Positions 16,002 to 24,688 of a DNA stretch of 64,000 nucleotides are shown piece after piece. This DNA is from JBBROS01 sp965217935. GTDB lineage: Bacteria; Pseudomonadota; Alphaproteobacteria; Acetobacterales; Acetobacteraceae. The notes under the pieces were generated by a model. The model was given only the letters and a program-made list of their open reading frames with translations, did no database searches and had not been told where the DNA came from. The translations under genes were made by a program, and so were the position numbers. Within the stretch, counting starts at the first letter, position 1. Every line of letters begins with the position of its first letter. Where the stretch lies: positions 992,001 to 1,056,000 of the forward strand of contig OZ244581.1 of the NCBI GenBank assembly GCA_965217935.1, given 5' to 3'.

Positions 16002-18239
16002 TTAGTTCGGCAACAAGTCTTCCAGAAATATCGGCGTCTTCCGGACCCGAATGCCCGTTGCGTGATAGACGGCGTTGGCGATCGCCGCCGGCATGCCGAC
16101 GATGCCGATCTCGCCCACCGCCTTGGCGCCGATCGCGTTCACGACCGTGTCCTCCTCGTCGACCGTCTCCACGATCATCTCACCGATGTCGGCGTTGGTG
16201 GAGAGATGGTAGCCGGCGAGGTCGGTGTTGGCAAAGCGGGCGCGCGGGCGGTCAACGAGCGACTCTTCAAGCAGCGCGAAGCTTGCCCCCCAGACCATGC
16301 CGCCCATCAGGTTGCTGCGGGCCGTACGTGGGTTGATGATCCGGCCGCAAGCGAAAACGCCGACCATGCGCGACACCCGGACCGTGCGAAGCAGACGGTC
16401 GATCCGCACTTCCGCAAACTGCGCCCCGAACGAGAACGATGCGTGAGTCTTGGTCACCGGCCCGCTCATGACCAGGCCGCCGGCCAAGCCTTTCTGCATC
16501 TGGTCCATGCCTATGCTGGATGGCTTCCACTCACCAATTTCTTCGATAATGCCGCTGGTCTCCTTGCCCATCGCCTCCGCGAGAGGCGCCGTGCTGCCAT
16601 CTGGCCTACGGACCTGGCCGTCTGCCAAGCTCCAGCCCGCGATGTCCGCGCCGGCGGCCGCTGCCCGCAGCACGCGGTCACGCACCAGCGACGCCGCGAC
16701 GTGGATCGCCGAGCCGACCGACCCCGTGGTGATCGATCCGCCCGCAACCGGGGCGGACGGCAAGGCGCTGTCGCCCAGTTGCACGCGCACGGCCTCGTTC
16801 GGCACGCCCAGCACGTCCGCTGCCACCTGGCCCAGCACGGTGTAGGCGCCGGTGCCGATGTCATGCGCGGCGCAGGAGACTACGCAGGTTCCATCCGCAG
16901 CCAGGCGCACCCGGGCGGTGGACGGCGCCATCGCCGACGGATAGGTCGCCGTGGCGCAGCCCCAACCGATCAGCGTGCCGTCGTCCGCGCTCATCGAGCC
17001 AATTTCCGGGTTGCGGCGGCTCCAGCCGAACAGCTCGGCGCCGCGGCGGTAGCATGGGACGAGCGACCGGCTGCTCCAGGGCAGGCCCTTGACCGGGTCG
17101 CGGGCGGGCTCATTCTTTATCCGCAGTTCGACCGGGTCCATGCCGAGCTTCACGGCCAGCTCGTCCACCGCGCTCTCGAAGCCGAAGAAGCCCGGCGCTT
17201 CCGCAGGCGCCCGCTGGAAGCCGGGCGTGTTCACGTCGGTGGCGATCGTCGCCTCGCGCATACGGATGTTCGGCGACTGATACATGCGCGAGGTCACGTC
17301 GATTGCGGGAAAGGCGACGTGGTCGATGACCGCGCTCTGCCCGGCTTCGTCGTGCATCACCGCGGTCAGCGTCCCATCCGTCTCCGCGGCGAGGCGAATG
17401 CGGCTGCGGGTGGCGGGACGGAATGAGCCGACAGTGAACATCGCCTCGCGCGGCACCACCAGCTTGACCGGACGGCCCAGCCTGCGGGCGGCCATCGCGA
17501 CCAGCACCGTATGCGGCAGCAAGGTCGCCTTGCTGCCGAAGCCGCCGCCTATGTAGGGGCTTTGGACGTGGACGTCCTCCATCGGGATGCCGAAGATGGC
17601 GGCCAGCGCCGCCTGCTTGCCCACCACCCATTGGCTCGGCGTATTGACCAGCAGCTTGCCGTCGCGCCAGACCGCGCTGGCGCTGTAGAGTTCGATCGCG
17701 TTGTGGTGCTGCGCCGGGGTGAGATAGGTGGCGTCCACCGTGACAGGGGCGGCGGCAAAGGCGGCCTCGGCGTCGCCGACGTCGATGGACTTAGCATCCA
17801 TCAGCTCCTCTTCCCGGCCCGGATCGTCGATTGAGGCGAAGGCTTGCTGCTGCGCGTAGTCGAGCTCGACGATGCGGGCGGCCTGCTCCGCGGCCTCCTG
17901 CGTGTCCGCCACCACCAACCCGACGATCTGCCCGGAATAATGCACCTCATCGGAGGTCAACGGCATGAAGGAGGACTGCATGTGCCCGCCTTTCATGGCG
18001 AACGTCTCTTCGCCGATGCCTTCGTTCAGGCTGTTATGGGTCAAGATCATCTGCACGCCGGGCACGGCTTCCGCGGCGCTGGTGTCCATGCGGGTGATGC
18101 GGCCGCGGGCAACGGTGGACAGCGTCAACGCCGCGTAAGCAGTGCCGCTATGCGGGAAATCCGATGCGTATTGGGCGGCGCCGCTGCTCTTGGCGGCGGC
18201 GTCGCGGCGGATAACGGGGGAACCGATGCTTCCGTCCAT
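16002..18239 (-). CDS. paoC: molybdenum hydroxylase, molybdopterin-binding large subunit (PaoC-like)
   Basis: 745 residues of the xanthine dehydrogenase/aldehyde oxidase large-subunit family. Near the N-terminus SGAAQYASDF starts the hammerhead domain; QSPYIGGGFGSKATLL carries the molybdopterin glycine loop; AVGEIGIVGMP near the C-terminus contains the catalytic Glu motif. It oxidises an aldehyde or N-heterocycle using water and passes electrons to the partner subunits. The ATG at 18239 is four bases after the stop of the FAD subunit; the open frame continues upstream only as an overlap. Gene order 2Fe-2S, FAD, Mo subunit matches E. coli paoABC. No XdhC-type chaperone gene is next to it. Confidence 0.9.
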   Translation of the reverse strand: MDGSIGSPVIRRDAAAKSSGAAQYASDFPHSGTAYAALTLSTVARGRITRMDTSAAEAVPGVQMILTHNSLNEGIGEETFAMKGGHMQSSFMPLTSDEVHYSGQIVGLVVADTQEAAEQAARIVELDYAQQQAFASIDDPGREEELMDAKSIDVGDAEAAFAAAPVTVDATYLTPAQHHNAIELYSASAVWRDGKLLVNTPSQWVVGKQAALAAIFGIPMEDVHVQSPYIGGGFGSKATLLPHTVLVAMAARRLGRPVKLVVPREAMFTVGSFRPATRSRIRLAAETDGTLTAVMHDEAGQSAVIDHVAFPAIDVTSRMYQSPNIRMREATIATDVNTPGFQRAPAEAPGFFGFESAVDELAVKLGMDPVELRIKNEPARDPVKGLPWSSRSLVPCYRRGAELFGWSRRNPEIGSMSADDGTLIGWGCATATYPSAMAPSTARVRLAADGTCVVSCAAHDIGTGAYTVLGQVAADVLGVPNEAVRVQLGDSALPSAPVAGGSITTGSVGSAIHVAASLVRDRVLRAAAAGADIAGWSLADGQVRRPDGSTAPLAEAMGKETSGIIEEIGEWKPSSIGMDQMQKGLAGGLVMSGPVTKTHASFSFGAQFAEVRIDRLLRTVRVSRMVGVFACGRIINPRTARSNLMGGMVWGASFALLEESLVDRPRARFANTDLAGYHLSTNADIGEMIVETVDEEDTVVNAIGAKAVGEIGIVGMPAAIANAVYHATGIRVRKTPIFLEDLLPN

Positions 18240-18243
18240 AAGA

Positions 18244-19227
18244 TCAAGCCTTCTTGCTGGCGAGCATTGCGGCGCGGGCAACGACCCGGCGTCCAAGCTC
18301 GACTTTGAATGCGTTTTGGCGACGGGGCTTGGCACTGGAAAAGGCGGCGGCCCCTGCATCGAGCGCCGCTTGTTCCGTCAGCGTCTTGCCGGCAAGGGCT
18401 GCCTCCGCCTCCTTCGAGCGCCAAGGCGCGGCAGCGACCCCGCCGAGCGACACCCGAGCCGTCTTCACCATGTCGCCGTCCATCTCCAGCGCCACGCAGG
18501 CCGAAACGACGGCATAGGCGTAGCTCTGCCGGTCTCGCACCTTGAGATAGGTGGAGCGGCGTCCCGCGGGAGTCTGCTGCACCGTGATCGCGGTGATGAT
18601 CTCGCCCGCTCGCAGCGTTGTCTCTCGCGCCGGGTCCTGGCCGAACGGGACGAAGAACTCGGTGAACGGGATCGTACGCTGGCCGCTGCTGCTGCGCACC
18701 TCCACCGCCGTGTCGAACCCTGCGAGCGCCGCGCCCCAATCACCCGGATAGGTCGCAATACACTGCTCGGAGCCGCCGAACAGCGCCATCTCGCGGTCCT
18801 CTCCGTCCTGCGCCGCACAGCCGGAACCCGGCACGCGCTTGTTGCAGGCCGAAATGGCGTCGCGGAAGTAAACGCAACGGGTGCGTTGCAGCAGGTTGCC
18901 GCCGAGGGTGGCCACGTTGCGCAACTGCGCCGAGGCCGCGAGTTGCAGGCTTTCCGCCAGCGCCGGGTAATCCTGTAACAGCACGGGGTGTTCAGCGGCG
19001 TCCGCCATGCGGACCAGGGCGCCAAGCCGCAACTCGCCGTCGCCGACCTTGATGTCCGACAGGCCGGGTACGTGGTTGATGTCAACTAGGCTGGATGGCG
19101 CCCAGAGATCCCCTCGCATCGTGTCGACGGCTGCAGTGCCGCCGGCCAGCACGGCAGCGCCGGGTTCGGCCAGGGCGGTCAGCGCCTCATCGAGCGACGC
19201 CGCGCGGGTATAGGTGAAAGGTTGCAT
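18244..19227 (-). CDS. paoB: molybdenum hydroxylase, FAD-binding subunit (PaoB-like, with extra Fe-S cysteines)
   Basis: 327 residues. VLAGGTAAVDTMRGDL and LGALVRMADAAEH form the FAD domain, and ATLGGNLLQRTRC begins a segment with four cysteines (RCVYFRD, SACNKR, GSGCAA, EQCIAT) placed as in E. coli PaoB, where they hold a [4Fe-4S] cluster absent from ordinary XdhB subunits. The C-terminal domain includes RVSLGGVAAAPWR. Its start codon is one base after the stop of the iron-sulfur gene. The cluster is inferred from PaoB. Confidence 0.9.
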   Translation of the reverse strand: MQPFTYTRAASLDEALTALAEPGAAVLAGGTAAVDTMRGDLWAPSSLVDINHVPGLSDIKVGDGELRLGALVRMADAAEHPVLLQDYPALAESLQLAASAQLRNVATLGGNLLQRTRCVYFRDAISACNKRVPGSGCAAQDGEDREMALFGGSEQCIATYPGDWGAALAGFDTAVEVRSSSGQRTIPFTEFFVPFGQDPARETTLRAGEIITAITVQQTPAGRRSTYLKVRDRQSYAYAVVSACVALEMDGDMVKTARVSLGGVAAAPWRSKEAEAALAGKTLTEQAALDAGAAAFSSAKPRRQNAFKVELGRRVVARAAMLASKKA

Positions 19228-19228
19228 C

Positions 19229-19756
19229 TCAGGCGGCCCCGGCCACGTCGCGTATCGCGGCAACGATGTTGGGGTAGGCGCCGCAGCGGCACAGGTTGCC
19301 AGCCATGTACTCGCGGATCTCGTCGTCGGTGCGGGTATGACCTTCGTCGACGCAGCCGACCGCGGACATGATCTGTCCCGGCGTGCAGTAGCCGCACTGC
19401 AAGGCGTCATGTTCGGCAAAGGCCTGCTGCATCGGATGCGGCGTGCCGTCCGGTCCGGCCAAGCCCTCGATGGTGGTCACGCTGCCGCCTGAGGCCGCCG
19501 CCGCCAAGGTCAGGCAGGACAGCCGCCGCCGCCCGTCCACGAGCACGGTGCAGGCGCCGCAGGTGCCATGATTGCAACCGACCTTGGTGCCAGTCAGCCC
19601 AACGTGCTCGCGCAGCGCATCCAGCAACGTCGTGCGAGGGTCGAGGTGCAGCGCGTGTTGGCGCCCGTTGATATCCAAATTTATCGAGATGGTCTGTGCG
19701 CTCACGGAAAACTCCTTGTTCTTGCCCGGCAAACGGACCTTGGTCGTGAGAGGCAT
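19229..19756 (-). CDS. paoA: molybdenum hydroxylase, [2Fe-2S] subunit (PaoA-like)
   Basis: 175 residues. The plant-type ferredoxin domain has GCNHGTCGACTVLVDG (three Cys) and RLSCLTL; the second, helical cluster domain has QCGYCTPGQI and NLCRCGAYPNI. This subunit transfers electrons between molybdopterin and FAD. It is first in the operon. Unlike E. coli PaoA, the N-terminus (MPLTTKVRLPGKNKEF) shows no twin-arginine signal, so the complex is probably cytoplasmic. An in-frame ATG at 19792 would add twelve residues but still no signal. Confidence 0.9.
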   Translation of the reverse strand: MPLTTKVRLPGKNKEFSVSAQTISINLDINGRQHALHLDPRTTLLDALREHVGLTGTKVGCNHGTCGACTVLVDGRRRLSCLTLAAAASGGSVTTIEGLAGPDGTPHPMQQAFAEHDALQCGYCTPGQIMSAVGCVDEGHTRTDDEIREYMAGNLCRCGAYPNIVAAIRDVAGAA

Positions 19757-19792
19757 CGGTTTGGGTCCGCACCGCCTCAGGCAGGCCGCCAA

Positions 19793-20398
19793 CGCCAGCT
19801 GCCGACCGATTACTCGGCTTCAAGACCGCTAAGCGCGGCTGGTATGCAGAAGGTTGCAAGCGCTCTCCAACTTGAGACGACAAAGAGCGGCGCACGGCGC
19901 GAACGGCATCAGGGATGCGCCGTCCAACCGCCATCAATAACGAGCAGAGTGCCTTGGAGGGTTTACGGTGAATTGGACACTGGCCTGGCAAGCGCCGGAT
20001 AGATGATCATGCAGCCGGTTGGGGTCGATAGCGGCGAATCTCCTGCCGCTTGGCGCAGGTCCGCTTGCCCGCCTCATCCGCACCGACTTAGATCGTCCGC
20101 TCTCGTGAAGAGTTTCGGACGCTTCTTGGCGTACGAAAGTCTCCGAAGGTCGAACCCGCGGGCCGGTTGCGGTCGGTATGGAGTTTTAGCAGTAAGGTTC
20201 AGCCGGAAAGGTCAACCTCGAGCCACCGAATAGCCGTCGGCAACGGATCGATACAAGCTTGACGGCGTTTCGACAGCGGTAAACGGCTGAGCTCAAGTCC
20301 TAATAGCCCGGCTTGAGCTCGACTTTCCTTGCTAGCGCCGCAGTCCACCTCTGACCGCAGCGGGGCTGCGATTTTGGGGCCGTCCACGCCGTGCCGGG
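19793..20398. other. spacer with a short SDR remnant
   Basis: No gene is seen in 600 bp. The only recognisable piece is the last 18 codons of a short-chain dehydrogenase at 19909-19962 on the minus strand, listed separately. The rest has stops in all frames, and may contain the transposase-proximal end of the IS91-type element near 20400. Confidence 0.45.
19909..19962 (-). pseudogene. C-terminal remnant of a short-chain dehydrogenase/reductase
   Basis: On the minus strand a short frame reads TLQGTLLVIDGGWTAHP then stop. G-x-x-L-x-V-D-G-G-W-T-A is the highly conserved C-terminal end of classical SDR enzymes. The codon just upstream is TAA, so nothing longer survives. It indicates that a dehydrogenase gene once stood upstream of the molybdenum hydroxylase operon. 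Confidence 0.4.
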
Positions 20399-21610
20399 TC
20401 ACGACGAGCACCGTCCGGGTAAGCGCGCAGGCCGCGGGGGCGCACGAGGCTGGGCGTAGCGCTCGAACGTCTCAAGGATCAGCATGCGCCCGCCACAGCA
20501 TGGACAAGGCGGACGATGGTTGGCCGGCTCCGGTGTTTCGTCCGGTTCGGGTGTTGGCGGCGTGGGCGGCACGGCGAGGAGCTCGCGGGCGCGGGCCAGG
20601 TTGTCGCGACGACCGCCGCTGGCGAGCAGGCCGTAGTGGCGGATGCGGTGGAATCCGCGCGGCAGCACGTGCAACAGAAACCGGCGGATGAACTCGTCGG
20701 TCGGCAGCGTCATGGTGCGATACCGCTCGGCTTCCTCCCGGCGGTAGTCCTTGTAGCGGAACGTCACCCCGCGCCCGTCCAGCCCGAGGAGCCGGCGGTT
20801 GGAGATCGCGACCCGGTGGGTGTAGCGCGACAGGTAGGCCAGCACCGCCGCCGGTCCCGCGAATGGCGGCTTGGCGTAGACGATCCAGGGCTTCTTGCGG
20901 GTCGGTGCCAGATGACGCTGGAACGCAGTCCGGTCCCGCAATCCGGCCTGCTTGCCGAAGAACTTCAGCCGGTCGGCGTCGAACAGCTCGATCAGCCGGG
21001 TCAAGAAAAGGCGGCGGAACAGCTTTCCCAAGACGCGCACCGGGAGCAGGAATGCCGGGCGCGACGAGATCCATCGCTGGCCGTCGAGCGAGATGCCGCC
21101 GCCAGGCACGATCATGTGGATGTGCGGGTGGTGGGTCAGCGCCGAGCCCCAGCTGTGCAGCACGGCCGTGATGCCGATGCGCGCACCGAGATGGCGCGGG
21201 TCGGCAGCGATGGTCAGCATGGTCTGCGAGGCCGCACGGAACAGCAGGTCGTAGACAACAGCCTTGTTCTGGGCGGCGATGGCGGCGACCTCAGCCGGGA
21301 GGCTGAACACAACGTGGAAGTAGCCGACCGGCAAGAGATCGGCCTCGCGGGCGGCCAGCCAGTCGCGAGCGGCGGCGGCTTGGCACTTGGGACAATGCCG
21401 GTTGCCACAGCTGTTGTAGGCGATCCGACGGTGGCCACAGTCCTGGCAGCCCTCGACGTGGCCGCCCAGGGCGGCGGTGCGACAGCTCTCAATCGCCGCC
21501 ATGACCTTGAGCTGCTGCAGGCTCAGATGGCCGGCATGGGCGGCCCGGTAAGCGGGTCCGAGTCGGCGCAGGATGTCGGCGATCTCGAGCGCGGGGCGCT
21601 CGGGATGCAT
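20399..21610 (-). CDS. IS91-family (HUH, Y2) transposase
   Basis: About 403 residues from the ATG at 21610. The N-terminal zinc-binding domain shows CQDCGHRRIAYNSCGNRHCP and KCQ; SALTHHPHIHMIVPGGGISL is the HUH metal motif, and YLSRYTHRVAISN carries the catalytic tyrosine region of IS91/IS801 transposases, which move by rolling-circle replication. The C-terminal end (CPCCGGRMLI) is a further zinc finger. It starts five bases after the stop of the tyrosine recombinase gene, with which it forms an operon. The element's ends were not determined; the C-terminal residues past the zinc finger are Pro/Arg-rich and may read into the element's terminal region. Confidence 0.88.
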   Translation of the reverse strand: MHPERPALEIADILRRLGPAYRAAHAGHLSLQQLKVMAAIESCRTAALGGHVEGCQDCGHRRIAYNSCGNRHCPKCQAAAARDWLAAREADLLPVGYFHVVFSLPAEVAAIAAQNKAVVYDLLFRAASQTMLTIAADPRHLGARIGITAVLHSWGSALTHHPHIHMIVPGGGISLDGQRWISSRPAFLLPVRVLGKLFRRLFLTRLIELFDADRLKFFGKQAGLRDRTAFQRHLAPTRKKPWIVYAKPPFAGPAAVLAYLSRYTHRVAISNRRLLGLDGRGVTFRYKDYRREEAERYRTMTLPTDEFIRRFLLHVLPRGFHRIRHYGLLASGGRRDNLARARELLAVPPTPPTPEPDETPEPANHRPPCPCCGGRMLILETFERYAQPRAPPRPARLPGRCSS

Positions 21611-21615
21611 GAGGG

Positions 21616-22536
21616 TCAGCCGCTGGGGCTGGCTCCGACGCTGTCGCCGGGCTCGATGCGCGCCATGATCTTGTCGAGCGGGCTGATGACCGTGCGCACG
21701 ACCTTGGTGGCGACCCGCGTGTAGAGCGCGGTATTGACGAGGCTTGCGTGTCCGAGCAGGACCTGGATGACGCGAATGTCGGTGCCGTCCTCGAGTAGGT
21801 GTGTGGCGAAGCTGTGCCGCAGCGTGTGCGGGCTGACGTTCTTGGTCAGCCCGGCCGCCTCGGCGGCGTCCTCGACAACGCGGCTGAGCTGGCGTGTGGT
21901 GATGGGCTTGGCCGGGTCTTGGCCGGGGAACAGCCAGCCGCCAGGCCGCATGACGCCTTGCTGCCGACCCTCCTGCCACCAGGCCCGCAGCAAGGCGAGC
22001 AGGTTGGGTGAGAGTAAGGCGTGACGGGAGCGGCCGCCCTTGCCGCGCACGACCTCGATCAACATGCGCTCGCTGTTGATGTCGCCGACGCGCAGAGAGG
22101 CCACTTCGGCAACACGCAGCCCGGCGCCATAGGCCACCGACAGCGCGGCCCGGTGCTTGAGACAGGTCGTGGCCGCGATCAACCGCGCGGCCTCGTCGGG
22201 GCTCAAGACGGTTGGGAGTTTACGCGGGTAGCGCAGGCGAATCAGCTTGCGGGCCAGGTCGGGCCGATCGACGGTGTGATTGAAGAAGAAGCGCAGTGCG
22301 GCCACAGCGCTGTTCATGGCCGGCGCATTCATGCCGCGCTCGGACTGCTCGATCTGAAAGCGGCGGATGTCCTCAGCCGTGGCCGTGCTGGGCGAGCGCT
22401 CAAGGAAGGCGGCAAAACCGGAGACGGTGCGGAGGTAGTCGTGTTGCGTCTTGGCTGTGTACCCACGGACGGTCATGTCGGCGATGAAGCGCTCGCGCAG
22501 AGTGCCGGCAGACGGAGCGGAAGGAAGATGGGGCAT
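21616..22536 (-). CDS. tyrosine recombinase accessory to the IS91-type element
   Basis: A 306-residue XerC/D-like recombinase: SAM-like core-binding domain at residues 12-100 (FIADMTVRGYTAKTQHDYLR) and catalytic domain with the R of YGAGLRVAEVASLRVGDI, the HTLRHSFATHLLEDG box, GHASLVNTALYTRV with the nucleophilic Tyr. Recombinases like this precede IS91-type transposases in many proteobacterial elements and are thought to act on the element's circular intermediates; that function is inference. An 8-bp hairpin (22540-22563) lies directly upstream of the start codon. Confidence 0.88.
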   Translation of the reverse strand: MPHLPSAPSAGTLRERFIADMTVRGYTAKTQHDYLRTVSGFAAFLERSPSTATAEDIRRFQIEQSERGMNAPAMNSAVAALRFFFNHTVDRPDLARKLIRLRYPRKLPTVLSPDEAARLIAATTCLKHRAALSVAYGAGLRVAEVASLRVGDINSERMLIEVVRGKGGRSRHALLSPNLLALLRAWWQEGRQQGVMRPGGWLFPGQDPAKPITTRQLSRVVEDAAEAAGLTKNVSPHTLRHSFATHLLEDGTDIRVIQVLLGHASLVNTALYTRVATKVVRTVISPLDKIMARIEPGDSVGASPSG

Positions 22537-22539
22537 GGT

Positions 22540-22563
22540 GGGCTCCTCGGGTTGAAGGAGCCC
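22540..22563. repeat. GC-rich hairpin before the recombinase gene
   Basis: GGGCTCCT (22540-22547), 8-base loop, AGGAGCCC (22556-22563). It sits in the leader of the recombinase gene, with the plus-strand GGGCTCCT arm nearest the start codon, and could sequester the AGGAGCCC-side ribosome-binding region in the mRNA or mark the end of the IS91-type element. Confidence 0.4.
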
Positions 22564-22687
22564 TCATCGTCGGAGCCGGCCGCTGCCCGCTCAATCTCAA
22601 TCCATGGACGTCACGAAACACCAAAGGACGTCACGCGCCACACGACCAACTCCCGCGACAGCGGGTTCGTCCTACGGCCAACGATGT

Positions 22688-22771
22688 CTAAGAATCATTT
22701 CGCAGGACGGCTCGCCGTCGCAACGCGAAGAACGATGCGTCCTCAAAGACGCCTAAGCAGACATTCGCGGC
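22688..22771 (+). repeat. dispersed repeat family A, copy 2 (lacks the far palindrome arm)
   Basis: CTAAGAATCATTTCGCAGGA, then the hairpin GACGGCTCGCCGTC, GCAACGCGAAGAACGATGCG, TCCTCAAAGACGCCTAAGCA and GACATTCGCGGC. It agrees closely with copies 3 and 4, but the reverse-complement arm that should follow is not present. It sits between the IS91-type element and the epoxide hydrolase remnant. Confidence 0.7.
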
Positions 22772-22851
22772 ACAAGTCGCAGATGTTGTCAGGCCGAATT
22801 TGAGGCGCATCGAGGCGGGAACTCGTGTCGAAGCAGGCGCCCACAGGGGCA

Positions 22852-23520
22852 TCAGCGAGCCTCACGCACGTGTCGAACGAACGTCGCGACATCGGCGGCA
22901 AATTCATCCGGTCGTTCAAGCGCTGCAAAGTGCCCCCCGCGCTCGTATTCGGTGAACTGGACGAGGTTGTAGGTCTCCTGAAGCAGGGCTTGCGGCGGAA
23001 GCGGTCGCAGATCGTGGGGGAAGCTTGCGTAGCCGGTCAACGCCTTGATGCGGGCGCCTCTTGGCGGAGAGCGCACCACCTCGTGCTGGGCTGCGTGATA
23101 GATCCAGGTTGCGTTCGTGAAGCTGCCGGTTGCGGCATACAGCATGATATTGGCCAACAAGTCGTCCAGGCTGAAGATCGCGTCGAGTTCGCGTCCGCCC
23201 AGGTCAGATTATGCGTGGAACTTGTCGACGATCCACGCTGCCTGTCCCACTGGATTGTCGTGCATCGCCAAGCCCAGGGTCTGCGGCCGGGTTCGCTGGA
23301 TTTCCGAGTAGGCGCGGCCATCCTGCAGGAACGGTTGGCATCGCGCCCCGAACGCGCGCGCCTCGTCAGTTGCCGGAGTGCCCTCGGTCCGGCTGCCGAA
23401 GAAGTTCAGGTGGATCGCCTCGCACCCGCCGCCCTTGGCAACCGAGTGGTCCAGGCCAGCCATCGCGAAGACCATCGAACCCCAGTCGCCGCCTTAGGCA
23501 ATGTAGCGTTCATATCCCAG
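22852..23520 (-). pseudogene. epoxide hydrolase / alpha-beta hydrolase, truncated and broken
   Basis: Minus-strand frames give GYERYIA, a TAA stop in place of a sense codon, GGDWGSMVFAMAGLD (the nucleophile elbow GGDWG of microsomal-type epoxide hydrolases), HLNFFGSRTEG, FLQDGRAYSEIQRTRPQTLG, HDNPVGQAAWIVDKFH, then after a frameshift near 23200 SFPHDLRPLPPQALLQETYN and YERGGHFAALERPDEFAADV with the catalytic His. The N-terminal third is missing, cut off at the IS21 junction near 23520. The in-frame stop, the frameshift and the truncation make it dead. Confidence 0.8.
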
Positions 23521-23551
23521 GTGCCGGGTTCCAACCCGGCCCAGCCTGCTG

Positions 23552-24688
23552 GTGGGTCACACAACCTGGCTGGATGAGCGGCTGCGGCGCCACCATGGCA
23601 ACGCGGACATGGTGCGCCAGGAGTTGGCGTCTGATCTGGGCATCGTGGTCAGCCTGCGCACGGTGGAGCGGGCGGTGTCGCATCTGCGGCGCGAGCTGGC
23701 GGTCGAGGCGCTGGCCACGGTGCGGTTTGAGACGCCGCCGGGTCGCCAATTGCAGATCGACTTCGGCCAGCGCCGGATCGCGATCGATGGCGAGCGGGGC
23801 AAGGTGTTCCTGTTCGTGGCGACACTGGGCTATTCGCGCCGGATCTACGCGGCGCCGTTCCGGCATGAGCGGCAATCGTCCTGGCTGGAGGGGATCGAGG
23901 GCGCGTTCCGCTACGTCGGCGGCCTGCCGGGCGAGCTGCTGCTCGACAATGCCAGCGCCTTGGTCAAGCACCACGACCCGGTGACGCGGGAGGTGGAGTT
24001 CAACAGCCGCCTGCACGCGTTCACCCGATACTGGGACGTGCGGCCCGTCGCCTGCGCGCCCTACCGGGCCCGCACCAAGGGCAAGGACGAGCGGGGCGTG
24101 GGCTACGTCAAGCACAACGCCATCGCCGGGCGGCGCTTCGCCTCGTGGGGCGCTTTGGAGGCGCACCTGGCCTGGTGGATGCGCGAGGTGGCCGACACGC
24201 GGGTGCACGGCACGACGGGCGCGGCGCCGATCGTGCGGTCCGAGCGCGAGGAGCGGCAGGCACTGCGCCCGCTGAACGGCCGACCACCGTTCCGGCAACT
24301 GCGCGAGCTGACCCGACGGGTGCAGACCGATGCCTGCGTGGACGTCGACACCAACCATTACAGCGTGCCGTGGCGGTTGATCGGCGCCGAGGTCAGCGTG
24401 GTGGTGGGCGACAACCAGGTTCGCATCCATCATGCCGGGGTCGAGGTGGCCTGCCACGACAAGCGTCTCGGCCGCCGCGAGCGTGCCGTTGACCGTGCCC
24501 ACCTGCATGGCATCGTGCCGTGCCGCCCGGATCCTGCCCGCGACACCGACGTCGCATCGCGATCGCCCGCCGTGCTGCCCGGCATCGATCTGCTCCGCCC
24601 CTTGGCCGAGTACGAGCAGGCAGCAGGAGGCGGCTGGCGAGCGTCGAGGTGGATGCGCTGCCGGACATGCTGGCACGGCTCAAGCTGA
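23552..24688 (+). CDS. istA: IS21 transposase IstA, N-terminally truncated
   Basis: 378 residues from a GTG. VSLRTVERAVSHLRREL is the end of the DNA-binding region; RQLQIDFGQRRIAI (D), GELLLDNASALVKHHD (D) and RARTKGKDERGVGYVK (E) give the DDE catalytic triad; NHYSVPWRLIGAEVSVVV is the C-terminal beta domain. Family members with this sequence have roughly 80-100 more residues at the N-terminus including an HTH, so this copy is probably inactive. It overlaps istB by 40 bases. Confidence 0.85.
   Translation: MGHTTWLDERLRRHHGNADMVRQELASDLGIVVSLRTVERAVSHLRRELAVEALATVRFETPPGRQLQIDFGQRRIAIDGERGKVFLFVATLGYSRRIYAAPFRHERQSSWLEGIEGAFRYVGGLPGELLLDNASALVKHHDPVTREVEFNSRLHAFTRYWDVRPVACAPYRARTKGKDERGVGYVKHNAIAGRRFASWGALEAHLAWWMREVADTRVHGTTGAAPIVRSEREERQALRPLNGRPPFRQLRELTRRVQTDACVDVDTNHYSVPWRLIGAEVSVVVGDNQVRIHHAGVEVACHDKRLGRRERAVDRAHLHGIVPCRPDPARDTDVASRSPAVLPGIDLLRPLAEYEQAAGGGWRASRWMRCRTCWHGSS

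Noticed and set aside
20516..21724. 402-codon plus-strand frame opposite the IS91 transposase
   Set aside because: Antisense artefact; the minus strand carries zinc-finger and HUH motifs.
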